64,000 nt of DNA from assembly GCA_016720825.1 (NCBI GenBank), contig JADKJV010000006.1, positions 186,001-250,000 on the forward strand. Direction: 5' to 3'. Positions 1 to 9,847 of the stretch are shown one piece after another. The translations under genes and the position numbers were made by a program. The first letter of the stretch is position 1; each line of letters starts with the position of its first letter. Under the pieces are notes generated by a model that saw only the letters and a program-made list of their open reading frames with translations, was not told the DNA's origin and made no database searches. This stretch comes from Chitinophagaceae bacterium (GTDB taxonomy: Bacteria > Bacteroidota > Bacteroidia > Chitinophagales > Chitinophagaceae).

Positions 1-132
1 GATATGCGCAGCTTATCTGCAGACCAGTGGAAAGCCATCATCGTAAACGCCAACAAAGCCGGTGCCCGCACCTGTGAATACCTTGGCGCCATGGAAGCAT
101 TCAAACACCTGAACAACGACATTTTTAAATAA
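1..132 (+). CDS. C-terminal fragment, probable PfkB-type sugar kinase
   Basis: Only the last 43 codons are present; the frame is open from base 1 to a TAA at 130-132. The segment ANKAGARTCEYLGAMEA resembles the closing helix of PfkB-family fructokinases, which typically read AN-AGA-T----GAM-A. Context fits: the amylosucrase that follows 10 bases later releases fructose from sucrose, and a fructokinase would phosphorylate it. The family call rests on this short tail and on context only; another sugar kinase, or an unrelated protein, is possible. Confidence 0.45.
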   Translation, partial: DMRSLSADQWKAIIVNANKAGARTCEYLGAMEAFKHLNNDIFK

Positions 133-142
133 GCATTGACAC

Positions 143-2089
143 GTGTACAGACCAGAACTACACCAGCAAATCATCCAATTCCTGCAGGGACAAAAAATTG
201 ACCCGGGCGGGAAGGATAATTTATTCTTCGCCCGCTTCATGGCCAATGCCCCGGCGATACAGGCATTGTACGCGGAAATCTATGGCAACCATCCCGGGCG
301 GGATAACTGGTTCCAGCTGCTGATCCAAACAATCACATCGGCTTACAGTGCCCGTTCCTCAGAACTGAAAGAGTCCGACGCACAAAAAGAAGCACAGGGA
401 CAATGGCATCTTGATTCCGGCATCACCGGCATGAGTTTATATGTGGACCGCTTCTGCGGCAACTTGAACGACCTCGAAAACAAACTGGATTATTTCAAAA
501 ACCTCGGCGTGAATTTTCTCCACCTCATGCCCATCTTTGAAAGTCCGGAAGGCGAGAGCGATGGCGGCTATGCAGTATCTGATTTCCGAAAAGTGGATAA
601 GCGCTTCGGCAGTATCAAAGACCTCCGCGCCTTACAACAGAAAATGCGGGAAGAGGATATGTACCTGATGCTTGACATCGTACTCAATCACACTTCACAT
701 AAACACGCCTGGGCGGAAAAAGCCAAAGCAGGTGATAAAGTATACCAGGATTATTTTTACATGTATGATAACCGGTACATGCCGGACCAGTTTGAATCCA
801 ACATGCCGGAGATCTTCCCCGAATCATCTCCCGGCAGTTTTACATACGACCAGGCTACCGGTAAATGGGTGATGACCGTTTTTCATCATTACCAGTGGGA
901 TCTCAACTATACCAATCCCGCCGTGTTCATTGAAATGCTGGATACCATTTTCTTCTACGCCAATCTCGGTGTAGACATTCTCCGCATTGACGCCCCGGCA
1001 TTCATCTGGAAACAACCCGGCACTTCCTGCCAGAACCTGCCACAGGCACATACCTTATTACGACTGATTAAACAATGTGTGCAAGTGGCTACACCCGGCA
1101 TGGCCTTATTGGGTGAAGCCATCGTAGCGCCCAAAGAGATCATGAAATATTTCGATACGGGAATATATACAGCCCGTGAATGCGACTTCGCCTATAACGC
1201 CACCCACATGGCCCTGCAATGGGATGCACTGGCAACCGGCGACACCCGAGTGATGCTGGCTGCCCAACATGAAATTTTACAAAAGCCTTATGGCTGCTCC
1301 TGGATCACCTATACGCGCTGTCATGATGATATCGGACTGGGTTATGATGATTATATGATCCGCCATGCAGGTTTCGATCCGTATGAGCACCGCAAATTTT
1401 TGAAAGACTATTACTCCGGTGCCCGGGCAGACTCTCCCGCCACCGGCGCGCTCTTCTCTGTAAATGATAAAACAGGTGATGCACGCATCAGCGGCTCACT
1501 GGCCTCGTTATGTGGACTCGAAAAAGCAATCCAGAATAGGGATGAGCATGCCATCAACACCTCCATGCTGAAAATCCTGCTGATGCAGGCCCACTCCTTT
1601 TTCATCGGCGGCATACCCATGCTTTTTTATGGCGATGAACTGGGTTACACCAACGATTATTCTTATTTAAACGATCCGGGCAAGGCTTATGACAACCGCT
1701 GGATGCACCGGCCGGTCATAGACTGGAATAAAAATAAAAAGATTGAAGAAGCCGGAACTATTGAGCACCGGATGTTTGAAGGCACTAAAAAACTCATCAG
1801 CATCCGCCGCAGCCTGAAAATGGCGGGTGATTATAAAAACCTTACCTGGCTCACGCCACATAATATCCACGTAGCAGGATTTATCCGCACGATGAATACT
1901 AAAAAACTTTATTGTCTTTTTAATTTCAGCGATAAAGAAGCTTTTATCACCTGGTTTATTTTCAAGGAACACGGCGCGGCTGCTGCCGTCTTGTACGATC
2001 ATTGGGAAGAGAAAGAATACCAGATGGGACATGACCACCAGTACCTGGTTATGGCGCCTTATACTTTCCTGATTCTTGAAGCCCGCTGA
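143..2089 (+). CDS. Amylosucrase-like GH13 (subfamily 4) glucosyltransferase
   Basis: Family enzymes transfer glucose from sucrose to an alpha-glucan, releasing fructose. The 648-residue length is normal for amylosucrases, including the alpha-helical N-terminal domain (about residues 1-90) before the (beta/alpha)8 barrel. Visible catalytic motifs are GVDILRIDAPAFIWK (nucleophile D283), LLGEA (acid/base E325) and RCHDDIG (D395), matching the Asp/Glu/Asp triad of Neisseria amylosucrase. There is no signal peptide, so it should be cytoplasmic. The start is GTG, 10 bases after the preceding stop, suggesting cotranscription. It ends base-to-base with the convergent trehalase gene. A sucrose hydrolase of the same subfamily cannot be excluded by reading alone. 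Confidence 0.88.
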   Translation: MYRPELHQQIIQFLQGQKIDPGGKDNLFFARFMANAPAIQALYAEIYGNHPGRDNWFQLLIQTITSAYSARSSELKESDAQKEAQGQWHLDSGITGMSLYVDRFCGNLNDLENKLDYFKNLGVNFLHLMPIFESPEGESDGGYAVSDFRKVDKRFGSIKDLRALQQKMREEDMYLMLDIVLNHTSHKHAWAEKAKAGDKVYQDYFYMYDNRYMPDQFESNMPEIFPESSPGSFTYDQATGKWVMTVFHHYQWDLNYTNPAVFIEMLDTIFFYANLGVDILRIDAPAFIWKQPGTSCQNLPQAHTLLRLIKQCVQVATPGMALLGEAIVAPKEIMKYFDTGIYTARECDFAYNATHMALQWDALATGDTRVMLAAQHEILQKPYGCSWITYTRCHDDIGLGYDDYMIRHAGFDPYEHRKFLKDYYSGARADSPATGALFSVNDKTGDARISGSLASLCGLEKAIQNRDEHAINTSMLKILLMQAHSFFIGGIPMLFYGDELGYTNDYSYLNDPGKAYDNRWMHRPVIDWNKNKKIEEAGTIEHRMFEGTKKLISIRRSLKMAGDYKNLTWLTPHNIHVAGFIRTMNTKKLYCLFNFSDKEAFITWFIFKEHGAAAAVLYDHWEEKEYQMGHDHQYLVMAPYTFLILEAR

Positions 2090-3583
2090 TTATTCAGGCT
2101 TGCCGTATTTTTTAATGAGGGCGAGTAATACACCATTCGTCCAGCCAAATCCATCCTGACCGGGATATTCACCACCACCTGCTTCGAGGTGCGTGTCAAC
2201 CACATTGTATTTCTCCATGAGTTTGCCGGTACGGAGGAATACATCATTGTTCAGTTTGATCCAGCGTTGCGCAATGTTTTTGGCCAGCTCAATGTATCCA
2301 TAATTCTCCAATCCTTTAACTGCCATCCATTGCAACGGCGCCCAGCCATTGGGAAAATCCCATTGCTGACCTGTTGCGTGAAGAGTAGTCACCAGGCCGC
2401 CACCAGTCAGTAAATTATGTTCGAGCGCAATGGCGGCCTGCTCTGCCTCATCTGCGGTGGCGATGTTTAAAAACAACGGCACCATACCGCCGGCATGCAG
2501 CACTGCTTTTTGCTCGCCGGCAACAAAATCATAATCGCCGAAAAATGACAAAGATTCATTCCAGCAATATTTGCGGATCGCCTGTTTTCTTTTCTCTGCG
2601 GCTTTTTCAAAATGCACTGCTTCTTTATTTTGTCCCTGTAAGTGATATGCCGCAGCCAGTGTTTGTTCATGATGATACAACAACGCATTCAGGTCAGCCG
2701 GGATAATATCGGTGGTATGTATCGTGGAAAATTCATTGGGATTGACAAACCAGCGGCTGCTGTAATCCCAGCCAGATTCAGCACCGGCACGTAAATGACT
2801 GAATATATCAGTGGCCGGGCGCTGGCTGTGTTCTGCCAGTTCATAATCTTCCCGGTATGATTCAGGCCGGGGTGTATCAAACGCATCCTTGTAACGGTTC
2901 AGCACACAATCTGTTTCCAGCAATACCACTTTATGAAGAGCTGGTGAGTTTGCAGAAAGATCTGCTGCACCTTTCATCCAGTAATCATATTCCTTGCGTA
3001 AAGAATCAAGGTATGTAAGTAATACTATTTCATTTTTTTGATCTGCCAGTAAACGGACCATCAGCGAGAAAAAGGGTGGTTGTGATCGTCCCAGGTAATA
3101 AGAACGGTTGCCATTGGGAATATAACCCTGGCGCTGTATGAGGAAATCAAAATTGCGGACCATGTTTTCAATCATGGCTGTATTACCGGAAGCCTGCAGT
3201 CCGAGTAATGTAAAGTAGCTGTCCCAGTAATAAATTTCACCAAACCGCCCGCCGGGAACGATATACGGAAAAGGCAATGGTATCAGTGAGCCACCGGCTT
3301 CATCGGGCTCACGGGTTAATAAAGGCCAGAGGTGATTAATATGGGCAACCACATCATTCCCCGAATCGGTTTTCTCAGTCGCTTCCTTTGCAACAGGCAA
3401 CGTAAACCATTGCCGGGCAAAAGCGGCGAGATCGAAACCGGGCTGGTCTTTTTGCTGCAGGTAATCCTGCAGGATCAGTGAAAGATCTTTTTTCGGGGTG
3501 CAGTCTACCAGTGTTTTCCCATCCGGGAATACGCGGCCCATCTGCAGGTCATGAAACAGCGGATGGCAGTCAAAAATTTCCAT
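2090..3583 (-). CDS. Alpha,alpha-trehalase, GH37
   Basis: Hydrolyses trehalose to two glucose molecules. Both trehalase signatures are present: PGGRFGEIYYWDSYF (about residues 110-124) and QWDFPNGWAP (about 405-414). The usual catalytic Asp lies in SGWDYSSRW (about 270) and the Glu in the region EAGGGEYPGQDGFGW (about 468). At 497 residues it is a normal single-domain GH37 enzyme. The N-terminus (MEIFDCHPLFHDLQ) has no signal peptide, so it probably acts in the cytoplasm on imported trehalose. The MFS transporter gene lies only 6 bases upstream in the same orientation, suggesting a transport-and-cleave operon. Its stop codon directly abuts that of the convergent amylosucrase. Confidence 0.93.
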   Translation of the reverse strand: MEIFDCHPLFHDLQMGRVFPDGKTLVDCTPKKDLSLILQDYLQQKDQPGFDLAAFARQWFTLPVAKEATEKTDSGNDVVAHINHLWPLLTREPDEAGGSLIPLPFPYIVPGGRFGEIYYWDSYFTLLGLQASGNTAMIENMVRNFDFLIQRQGYIPNGNRSYYLGRSQPPFFSLMVRLLADQKNEIVLLTYLDSLRKEYDYWMKGAADLSANSPALHKVVLLETDCVLNRYKDAFDTPRPESYREDYELAEHSQRPATDIFSHLRAGAESGWDYSSRWFVNPNEFSTIHTTDIIPADLNALLYHHEQTLAAAYHLQGQNKEAVHFEKAAEKRKQAIRKYCWNESLSFFGDYDFVAGEQKAVLHAGGMVPLFLNIATADEAEQAAIALEHNLLTGGGLVTTLHATGQQWDFPNGWAPLQWMAVKGLENYGYIELAKNIAQRWIKLNNDVFLRTGKLMEKYNVVDTHLEAGGGEYPGQDGFGWTNGVLLALIKKYGKPE

Positions 3584-3589
3584 ATCAAA

Positions 3590-4822
3590 TCAATTAGAAG
3601 CTTCGGCTTTTTTATCAGAACCCAGCCGGTTAAAAAGAAACAGGCAGATTAATAATGCCGTCATCGGGATCAGTGCAAAATAAAATGCCTTCTGCCCGCC
3701 AATATGTTTAAAGAGATAACCCACGAGCCTGGAACCAAGCGTTCCTCCCACAGCAGAAAAAACAACCAGCAGGGAAGCCATCGGACTGTGATGTACCTTC
3801 TCTGTGGCACTTAATACAAATGAGTTAATCAGCGGGTAAATCGGCGCCAGGAAAAACCCGATCAGCGGGAACACGTATGCAATAATGGGGACATCCGCTA
3901 ATGAATCAATGGGATGGGGTTTCAGGTTATTCGTTTGTGGCAGCACAAACAATACCATGGATGCGGCGCCAACCAGGCAAACGGAGAGAATCCAATACCA
4001 GGAAATTTTTTTCACCAGTAAAGATGAAAGGTAACGGCCGAGGGCAATGGAAAGCATCAGGATGACGGCCATATAAATACTGGTCTTCACCGGCAGGTGG
4101 ATCACTGTTTCATTAAAACGCGGTAACCAGCTCATGATGCCCTGCTCCGTCATCACATACATAAAAGCGGCAATGGCGAATACGATTACAAGCGGGCGTT
4201 TCATTAAACGGAGCATATCCATGAAATCATCCGCGAGACTGGTCTTAGGCTTTTCGTAAGGCAGGTTAAATTTAGAGAACAGCAGGATGAGGAACGACAT
4301 AGCCACAAGCCCTGCCAACACCAGGTATATCTTCAACCAGGCATCCGGATCTGTATCACTGTAAAACATCGGGAACACCACAAAACCGGTTGCAATACCG
4401 ATCATGAAAAAACTTTCAATGGATGATAAAAGGCTTTTATGCTCCCGGTCATTATCTGTCACTATTCCGATCAGCGTATACACCGACACTTTGATCACTG
4501 CAAAAGAAACGCCCACACAGGCAAACAATAACTGCACCGTGCCAAATGAATTCCCGAAATACATTGCCAGGCAGCCAGCGAATACCAGCCCGAGGGCAAT
4601 CAGCATTCCTTTTTTATATCCCAGCCTGGGCAGGTAAGAACCCACCAGGAATGAAGCAGCCGCAATGGAAAGATCCTTGAACATTTCCAGCGAACTCGCC
4701 CGCACTTCATCCACACCATAATTATTGATTGATTTCTGTATCAGGATGCCGACACTGTTGAGCAGGATGGCAAACACAAAATAGTTGAGATACAGGGAGA
4801 TTTTTACAGACAGTTTGTTCAT
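3590..4822 (-). CDS. MFS sugar transporter, FHS/FucP-like
   Basis: An integral inner-membrane carrier with about 12 hydrophobic segments, starting at NYFVFAILLNSVGILI. Its arrangement resembles the fucose-glucose-galactose-H+ symporter branch of the major facilitator superfamily. I prefer the ATG at 4822 (MNKLSVKISLYLNYF) over the upstream in-frame codon at 4870, because it puts the first membrane helix near the N-terminus and has GAGG 7 bases upstream. The protein is then 410 residues, normal for the family. It directly precedes the trehalase gene (6-base gap), so a disaccharide such as trehalose is the likely substrate; this is inference from context. Confidence 0.8.
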   Translation of the reverse strand: MNKLSVKISLYLNYFVFAILLNSVGILIQKSINNYGVDEVRASSLEMFKDLSIAAASFLVGSYLPRLGYKKGMLIALGLVFAGCLAMYFGNSFGTVQLLFACVGVSFAVIKVSVYTLIGIVTDNDREHKSLLSSIESFFMIGIATGFVVFPMFYSDTDPDAWLKIYLVLAGLVAMSFLILLFSKFNLPYEKPKTSLADDFMDMLRLMKRPLVIVFAIAAFMYVMTEQGIMSWLPRFNETVIHLPVKTSIYMAVILMLSIALGRYLSSLLVKKISWYWILSVCLVGAASMVLFVLPQTNNLKPHPIDSLADVPIIAYVFPLIGFFLAPIYPLINSFVLSATEKVHHSPMASLLVVFSAVGGTLGSRLVGYLFKHIGGQKAFYFALIPMTALLICLFLFNRLGSDKKAEASN

Positions 4823-4887
4823 ATGAGCCTCGTTAAGTACAGCCATAATGGCTACCCTTAAAGATAGCAAATTCCATTACCGATGGC

Positions 4888-7086
4888 TCAAATATGAAGT
4901 ATAATCGTTGCGGTAAAATTCCGGCCATCAGAAGGCCAGATACCGGGACCGGGATAAAACAGGGGCCGCTTCGTGAAATAGATTTTATTGGTGAGATTTC
5001 CGGCATTCAGCCTCAAGTCGAGGTTATGGGAAAAACGGAAATTGGCATTCAGGTCCAGCAAGCCATATCCGGGCACAATACCCACCGCACCTGTGGCAGC
5101 CGGGGGCGTTACTGTATTCAGCGGATCAGCAAATGATTTGGCTGTATAACTGTACAATACGGAGAAACCAGCTTTCCGGTAACGGATACTGAATCCATTC
5201 CTCGAAATAAAATCAGGTGCCGCTTCCACATGGTTTCCATCAAGCGCCACATTGCTGTTCCCGGATTTTAATGAACCACTGGTATAACGGGCATGCATAA
5301 TAGCCGTGGACGTAAATACAGAAATCCTGAAGCGTTCCCGGATGAGCCAGTCGCCGCTCACGAAACATTCAATGCCTTTTGACAATGAATTACCGGTATT
5401 GGTACGATAGGTATAAAAATTACCGTTGTTATCCGTTTCCGCAATGGTACCAAAGCGGTTGTTGTACCGTAACAGGAAGGCACTGATATCCCAGCGCAGG
5501 AATTTCCAGCTGCCGCGGTAACCGGCTTCGGCATTAAACCCTTTCGCATCTTTGATATTAGGATCTACTTTTTCAAAAACTGATGCAGGGATCAGGTCTT
5601 TAAAAATCATCGGGCGGTAAGCAGTAGACCAGCCTGCATAGATTTCACTGTTGTTATCAAAATGATTTAAAAGATTTACACCGAAAAGCGGGAACTGGTG
5701 TTTGATCTGCAAAGGGATTTCGTTGGAAGGATAATAGGTGATCACACCACTCATATCGGTGCGGCCCGATTCAACCCGCACACCGGCATTCATGGAAAAT
5801 GTTTTGCTTAACTGGATTTTCTGTTCTGCATACAAAGCAATATTATTTGTTTTGAAGTGCAGGTCGCGGCCCCAGCCGGGTACCGCAAGTGATAAATCAA
5901 AATCCGTTCCGGTGGTTCCTTTGCCCAGCTGAAGCCGGTGCAGGTTATTGTGCATGTACTGGATACCAGCAGCCAACGTAGCCGGTTTACCGAAGAGTGT
6001 ATAATACTGTAACCAGCGGAGTTCAGTGGTATAACTGTTGAATCCATCGATATCCACCTGCCGGTTATTGAAAGTCTGCAATGATGTATTGATCGTATCC
6101 GCCACATTCGCAGGTTTGTCAAACAGTACGCTGTTTCGTTTTCCCAATACAGCCGACATCACCCATTGCATTGTCGCAGTTGGCGATACTTTCCAATTCA
6201 GCGTGAATGAAGGAATATGAATATCAGGGTTGAAATAATTACGGGTGCGTGTTGCCTGCCGGGGATTGGCTTTGTACATACTGTCATTTAACTGACCGGG
6301 CATCCGGTAAACATAAGTAGCTCTCGACCATTCGGCCCTGATGTTAACACGGGGGCTGAACTGGTATTGCAGCATTACTGATTGTGCTTCGGCATTCGAG
6401 TGATCGAAATCCCGGTAACCATCCCTGGACTTCCTGTAATAATACGCGTAGTACTTTAGCTTGCCGGCTTTACCGCCAATAGCATTATAAGTACTCAGCT
6501 GGTCAAATGAACCCAATGTGTTGATGGATTGAAAACTGAATGGCCTGGTGGTATCTCCGGATTTGGTCACATAATTGAGCATACCGCCAAACTGCGCGCC
6601 GTATTGCAGTGAACCGGTACCACGCACGATTTCTATCCGCTCAATACTTTCCAGCGGCATACTGTAATGGCTCGCCGGATAACCATACATATCAGAATTA
6701 GTGAGGATACCGTCCTTTCGGATATTGAATTCCCAGCCACGATGCGGATCCAATCCACGTGTTGCAATATTCACCTGGTTACCAGAACCATCCATATCAT
6801 ACACAAACACACCGGGGATTTTGGCAAAAACCTGCCTGCCTGTTTTATTGGAGATATCGGCCGGCGCTTCAGCTACAGTAACCATTTCCGTTTTCTTTCC
6901 AGAAAAAAGATAAGTGCCGTTTACACCGGGAAGTGGTTTCAGGAAATTTGAGCTCTGCCATGCATTCACGGTTACGCTATCCATGGTAGCTGAAAAACGC
7001 ACACTGTCTTTTTTTGTTTTATCAGGCTGGCCCTGCACAAACAAGGCCAGTCCTGTTAAAACACTTATCAGAAAAAACTTTTTCAT
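4888..7086 (-). CDS. TonB-dependent receptor, FecA-like
   Basis: Outer-membrane active transporter. A signal peptide (MKKFFLISVLTGLALFVQGQ) is followed by a plug domain with PADISNKTGRQVFAKIPGV, NIATRGLDPHRGWEFNIRKDG and IERIEIVRGTGSLQYGAQFGG, then a long 22-stranded-type barrel to the C-terminus. The plug is most like FecA/siderophore receptors. There is no carboxypeptidase-like N-terminal extension and no SusD partner, so it is not SusC-type. The ATG at 7086 is preferred to the TTG at 7095 because it begins the signal peptide. It is the last gene of a one-strand cluster containing two vanadium-haloperoxidase-like lipoproteins and two barrels. The substrate is unknown; ferric chelates are the family default. 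Confidence 0.88.
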   Translation of the reverse strand: MKKFFLISVLTGLALFVQGQPDKTKKDSVRFSATMDSVTVNAWQSSNFLKPLPGVNGTYLFSGKKTEMVTVAEAPADISNKTGRQVFAKIPGVFVYDMDGSGNQVNIATRGLDPHRGWEFNIRKDGILTNSDMYGYPASHYSMPLESIERIEIVRGTGSLQYGAQFGGMLNYVTKSGDTTRPFSFQSINTLGSFDQLSTYNAIGGKAGKLKYYAYYYRKSRDGYRDFDHSNAEAQSVMLQYQFSPRVNIRAEWSRATYVYRMPGQLNDSMYKANPRQATRTRNYFNPDIHIPSFTLNWKVSPTATMQWVMSAVLGKRNSVLFDKPANVADTINTSLQTFNNRQVDIDGFNSYTTELRWLQYYTLFGKPATLAAGIQYMHNNLHRLQLGKGTTGTDFDLSLAVPGWGRDLHFKTNNIALYAEQKIQLSKTFSMNAGVRVESGRTDMSGVITYYPSNEIPLQIKHQFPLFGVNLLNHFDNNSEIYAGWSTAYRPMIFKDLIPASVFEKVDPNIKDAKGFNAEAGYRGSWKFLRWDISAFLLRYNNRFGTIAETDNNGNFYTYRTNTGNSLSKGIECFVSGDWLIRERFRISVFTSTAIMHARYTSGSLKSGNSNVALDGNHVEAAPDFISRNGFSIRYRKAGFSVLYSYTAKSFADPLNTVTPPAATGAVGIVPGYGLLDLNANFRFSHNLDLRLNAGNLTNKIYFTKRPLFYPGPGIWPSDGRNFTATIILHI

Positions 7087-7146
7087 CACTGTCAATTGGG
7101 GTACAAAAAAACAGCTATTACCAGTATTTTTAGCTGACTATTGTCA

Positions 7147-8694
7147 TTACTCCGCACCATCAGTTATTGCCCTTTGTATAGCGTAATTACCGATATTTTT
7201 ACCTACTACGAGACCCACCTCACAATCACTGCGGTAGTGGATACCTCCGTAAATCCTGGACATAGATGCTTCCTGAGCCATGGCAGAATACGCAGTTGCT
7301 TTTTCAGGGATAATATGACCCAGAATCTGCGCTGCAGCACCACTGAATGTTGAATGCCCGGAAATATATGCGGGGAAATTGGGTATACCTGTAGTTGTTT
7401 TAATAGCCTCGTTCAGCTGTGTCGGCCGGGGATTGAAATAAAAGTATTTCGTATCCCAGCAAACAATGGCGGCATCCATCAGCGACATGTTCACCAATGC
7501 CATATTCCTGGCCCAACGTACTTCGCTGAAATTTTTCGTGATAAAATCTTCAGCAGCTATCGCATCCCAGTGACCGGGAGGAGTATAAGTACCCACACCA
7601 TCAGCCCAGAAATGAACAATGGCTGTATGTTCCCTCGTGGGGTTTTTTACAAAACTGAGCACCTCATTTGTTTCTGTCAGCATTTGACCGCTATGCACAG
7701 AAGGCGGTGGCCCGGGACGTAACGATACAGCAGTAAGTGAATCAAACAAAAACGTTTTTACTTTCCCGAATAAAGGCAGCATGGGCGGGCGTTTGGGCAA
7801 TTCGAGGCTGTACCATGGTATTTCACCCCTGGCGATCGCATCATTCTCCAGTTGTGTCCATTGTGCCGGTGTACCAACGGCAGCACCTGCACGGTCACCA
7901 CGGGCCCGGGTTACAAATTTCTGTGCCACCTGTTTGCCCAGTAATTCACCAGCTTCCAGGTCACTTCTCACATTCGCACCGGCAATCAGCCTGGCTCTTT
8001 TATGTTCTTCTGCCCTTTGCTGGATATAATCCTGATCGCCGGGGAATAACAATTTTAATAACTCAACATTCACACCTTCCACAACAGCATCTTCCGAAGG
8101 ATATGAAGGCAGTGTGGACTTCGGGATTAATACATTCACCGTTGCATCCACATTATAAGGTGCCGCGCGGTTGTATAGTTTTTTATAGTGCCAGGCAGCT
8201 ACGAGTGCATCATACGTGGCTGCACTTACATAAGCATAAGCCCTGGCCGCATACGGCGGGTTAGCAAAAGGAAATTGCGGATAAGCCAGGGGGTTGTTAG
8301 CACTCGGTATAGGATAAGTACCGTCCGCATTCTGGTATGGCGGCAGGTTATGTTTGGCCACCAGTTCACGCAGGATTTCATTCCAGCGAAGCACTGCACC
8401 GGCACTCCAGTATTTCACGAGGTCTTTTTCCTCCTTCGTTAAATCAGCCTGCCAGGTTTTTATTTCATTTACCTGGGCAATATAATCCGGCGTTGTGGTG
8501 GCAACAGGTGCAGCCACAGTAAATTCCGTGGGACCGGTAAGTAATACGGGTTTCCAGGTGCCGGCGTTGATATCAACATTGGCGGGGTTTAATGCAGGGG
8601 TGTTGTCTGTTCTTCCTTCTACATCTTTATTGCAGGAAATAACCAGCAACAAAGCGGATGCAAGGGAGAGGGTGAGTATGAATATTTTTTTCAT
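7147..8694 (-). CDS. Vanadium haloperoxidase-like PAP2-superfamily lipoprotein (copy 2)
   Basis: Lipoprotein signal with lipobox LLVISC near residue 21. The three PAP2/vanadium-haloperoxidase motifs are complete: K416-x6-R423-P (KYFYFNPRP), an SGH with H447 (YISGHSTFSG), and SRx5HxxxD with H486 (SRIYGGIHYRSD). These residues bind vanadate in haloperoxidases and phosphate in the related acid phosphatases. At 515 residues it matches bacterial haloperoxidase-like proteins rather than small membrane PAP2 phosphatases. Motif 2 has Ile where PSGH has Pro. Whether it oxidises halides or cleaves phosphoesters cannot be read from the sequence. A second, diverged copy lies about 3 kb upstream in the same cluster. 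Confidence 0.88.
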   Translation of the reverse strand: MKKIFILTLSLASALLLVISCNKDVEGRTDNTPALNPANVDINAGTWKPVLLTGPTEFTVAAPVATTTPDYIAQVNEIKTWQADLTKEEKDLVKYWSAGAVLRWNEILRELVAKHNLPPYQNADGTYPIPSANNPLAYPQFPFANPPYAARAYAYVSAATYDALVAAWHYKKLYNRAAPYNVDATVNVLIPKSTLPSYPSEDAVVEGVNVELLKLLFPGDQDYIQQRAEEHKRARLIAGANVRSDLEAGELLGKQVAQKFVTRARGDRAGAAVGTPAQWTQLENDAIARGEIPWYSLELPKRPPMLPLFGKVKTFLFDSLTAVSLRPGPPPSVHSGQMLTETNEVLSFVKNPTREHTAIVHFWADGVGTYTPPGHWDAIAAEDFITKNFSEVRWARNMALVNMSLMDAAIVCWDTKYFYFNPRPTQLNEAIKTTTGIPNFPAYISGHSTFSGAAAQILGHIIPEKATAYSAMAQEASMSRIYGGIHYRSDCEVGLVVGKNIGNYAIQRAITDGAE

Positions 8695-8713
8695 TTTATT
8701 TTTATTTTATTTT

Positions 8714-8798
8714 ACCACAAAGAGCACAAGGAAATACACAAAGTACACAAGGTATCAAGCCTTGTGACCTTTGAGTATTTCCTTGTGTACTTTGTGGT
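8714..8798. repeat. ACCACAAAG-type inverted-repeat element, copy 1
   Basis: An 85-base element whose two 23-base ends are inverted copies differing at 2 positions; the left end begins ACCACAAAGAGCACAAGG and the right end closes CCTTGTGTACTTTGTGGT. The centre contains a further CACAAGG/CCTTGTG pair, so the whole element can fold into one long hairpin. It fills the gap between two cluster genes. Related copies are at 16304, 36690, 57934 and 61717. Confidence 0.85.
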
Positions 8799-8806
8799 TT
8801 TGTATT

Positions 8807-9754
8807 TCATTTCTTGTCTGCTTTTTTCTCTTTCTTTCCAAGGTTAAGTACATAAAAGAAAGAACCATAAACCGTCGTCGCCTGGCCCATATTCCTTCCC
8901 GCTACTGTCGCATTCCCCCCCGCCACAATTGACAACTGCGGTAAATTCGGCAACACATACTTCACATTCACACCAACCGTTGTTGCATTCATCCGGTTGC
9001 TGGGGAAGGGCATGTTGTTACGGGTCATATCAAAACCACCGAGGGTGGTCCAGTTATTGAATACGGCTTCAGCAATCATCCGGTGGCTGCGGTATCCGAG
9101 CCGTACATTGAAATTGGCAGCATCGGGCATTTCCACTTCGTTTGAAAGGATAAGCTCGGTGGTGTAATAAGAAGTGCGGTCAATTTCCATATTATCCCTT
9201 AAAACATACGTAGCCGAGCCGGTGGCAAAGAGATTTCCTTTTTCATAATCCACCATTACACGGGCTGAAGCTGTTTTACTGTGCAGTCCGATGGAGAGCG
9301 GCAGGAAATCGGCCACGTAATTTGTGAGGGGGAATGACACACCGGCAATACCGAACAGGGATAATTTCCCGAATCCGATTTTCTTCTGCCAGAATCGCCA
9401 TTTGGCAAACAGGCTGAGATCCTGCAGGCCTTTCATGCTGTGCAATGTACCGGCACTGGCTTTGGTGGTTACATATGGGGCGCTGAACAACAGGTTCAGT
9501 TTGCGGGTGAGTCCGAAGTTCCCCATCAGTCCGTACATATTGCTGGAAACCGTTCCCAGGTTCTGGTTATCCCTTTTCAGGGTTCCTTCCCAGTAATTTT
9601 TCCAGCTGCTGTGGGTGTACATCGGTCCAACGCAAAACGCATTTTTCTCCATCATAATGGCATCTATGTCGGTTTGCGCGGAACTGGAGAGTGCGGTAAG
9701 TCCCAGTAGCAGGGACAATACCATTTTCATGCGTGTCGCAGTTTTTTGTTTCAT
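8807..9754 (-). CDS. Outer-membrane beta-barrel protein, MetA-pathway-like
   Basis: 315 residues with a Sec signal ending near SSAQ, followed by alternating hydrophobic beta strands with aromatic girdles (for example LNLLFSAPYVTT and LSLFGIAGVSFPLTNYV) and a short charged tail KKEKKADKK. The pattern resembles the channel family annotated as putative MetA-pathway of phenol degradation, a general hydrophobic-solute or cation-type barrel family. No enzymatic motif is visible. It lies between the two haloperoxidase-like genes and is followed by another barrel gene type upstream, so export or uptake related to that cluster is a reasonable inference. Substrate unknown. Confidence 0.65.
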   Translation of the reverse strand: MKQKTATRMKMVLSLLLGLTALSSSAQTDIDAIMMEKNAFCVGPMYTHSSWKNYWEGTLKRDNQNLGTVSSNMYGLMGNFGLTRKLNLLFSAPYVTTKASAGTLHSMKGLQDLSLFAKWRFWQKKIGFGKLSLFGIAGVSFPLTNYVADFLPLSIGLHSKTASARVMVDYEKGNLFATGSATYVLRDNMEIDRTSYYTTELILSNEVEMPDAANFNVRLGYRSHRMIAEAVFNNWTTLGGFDMTRNNMPFPSNRMNATTVGVNVKYVLPNLPQLSIVAGGNATVAGRNMGQATTVYGSFFYVLNLGKKEKKADKK

Positions 9755-9847
9755 TGCGTTATTTTTTAAATCGTTCTTGTTAAACAGGCCGGGAGTAGCC
9801 TGCTGTTAACCGGTATATCTTTTTTTGATTCGCCGGTTAAAAAAATA

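Noticed and set aside
672..1620. Small open frames overlapping the amylosucrase gene on both strands
   Set aside because: They lie in other frames of a clear GH13 gene and have no domain-like sequence.
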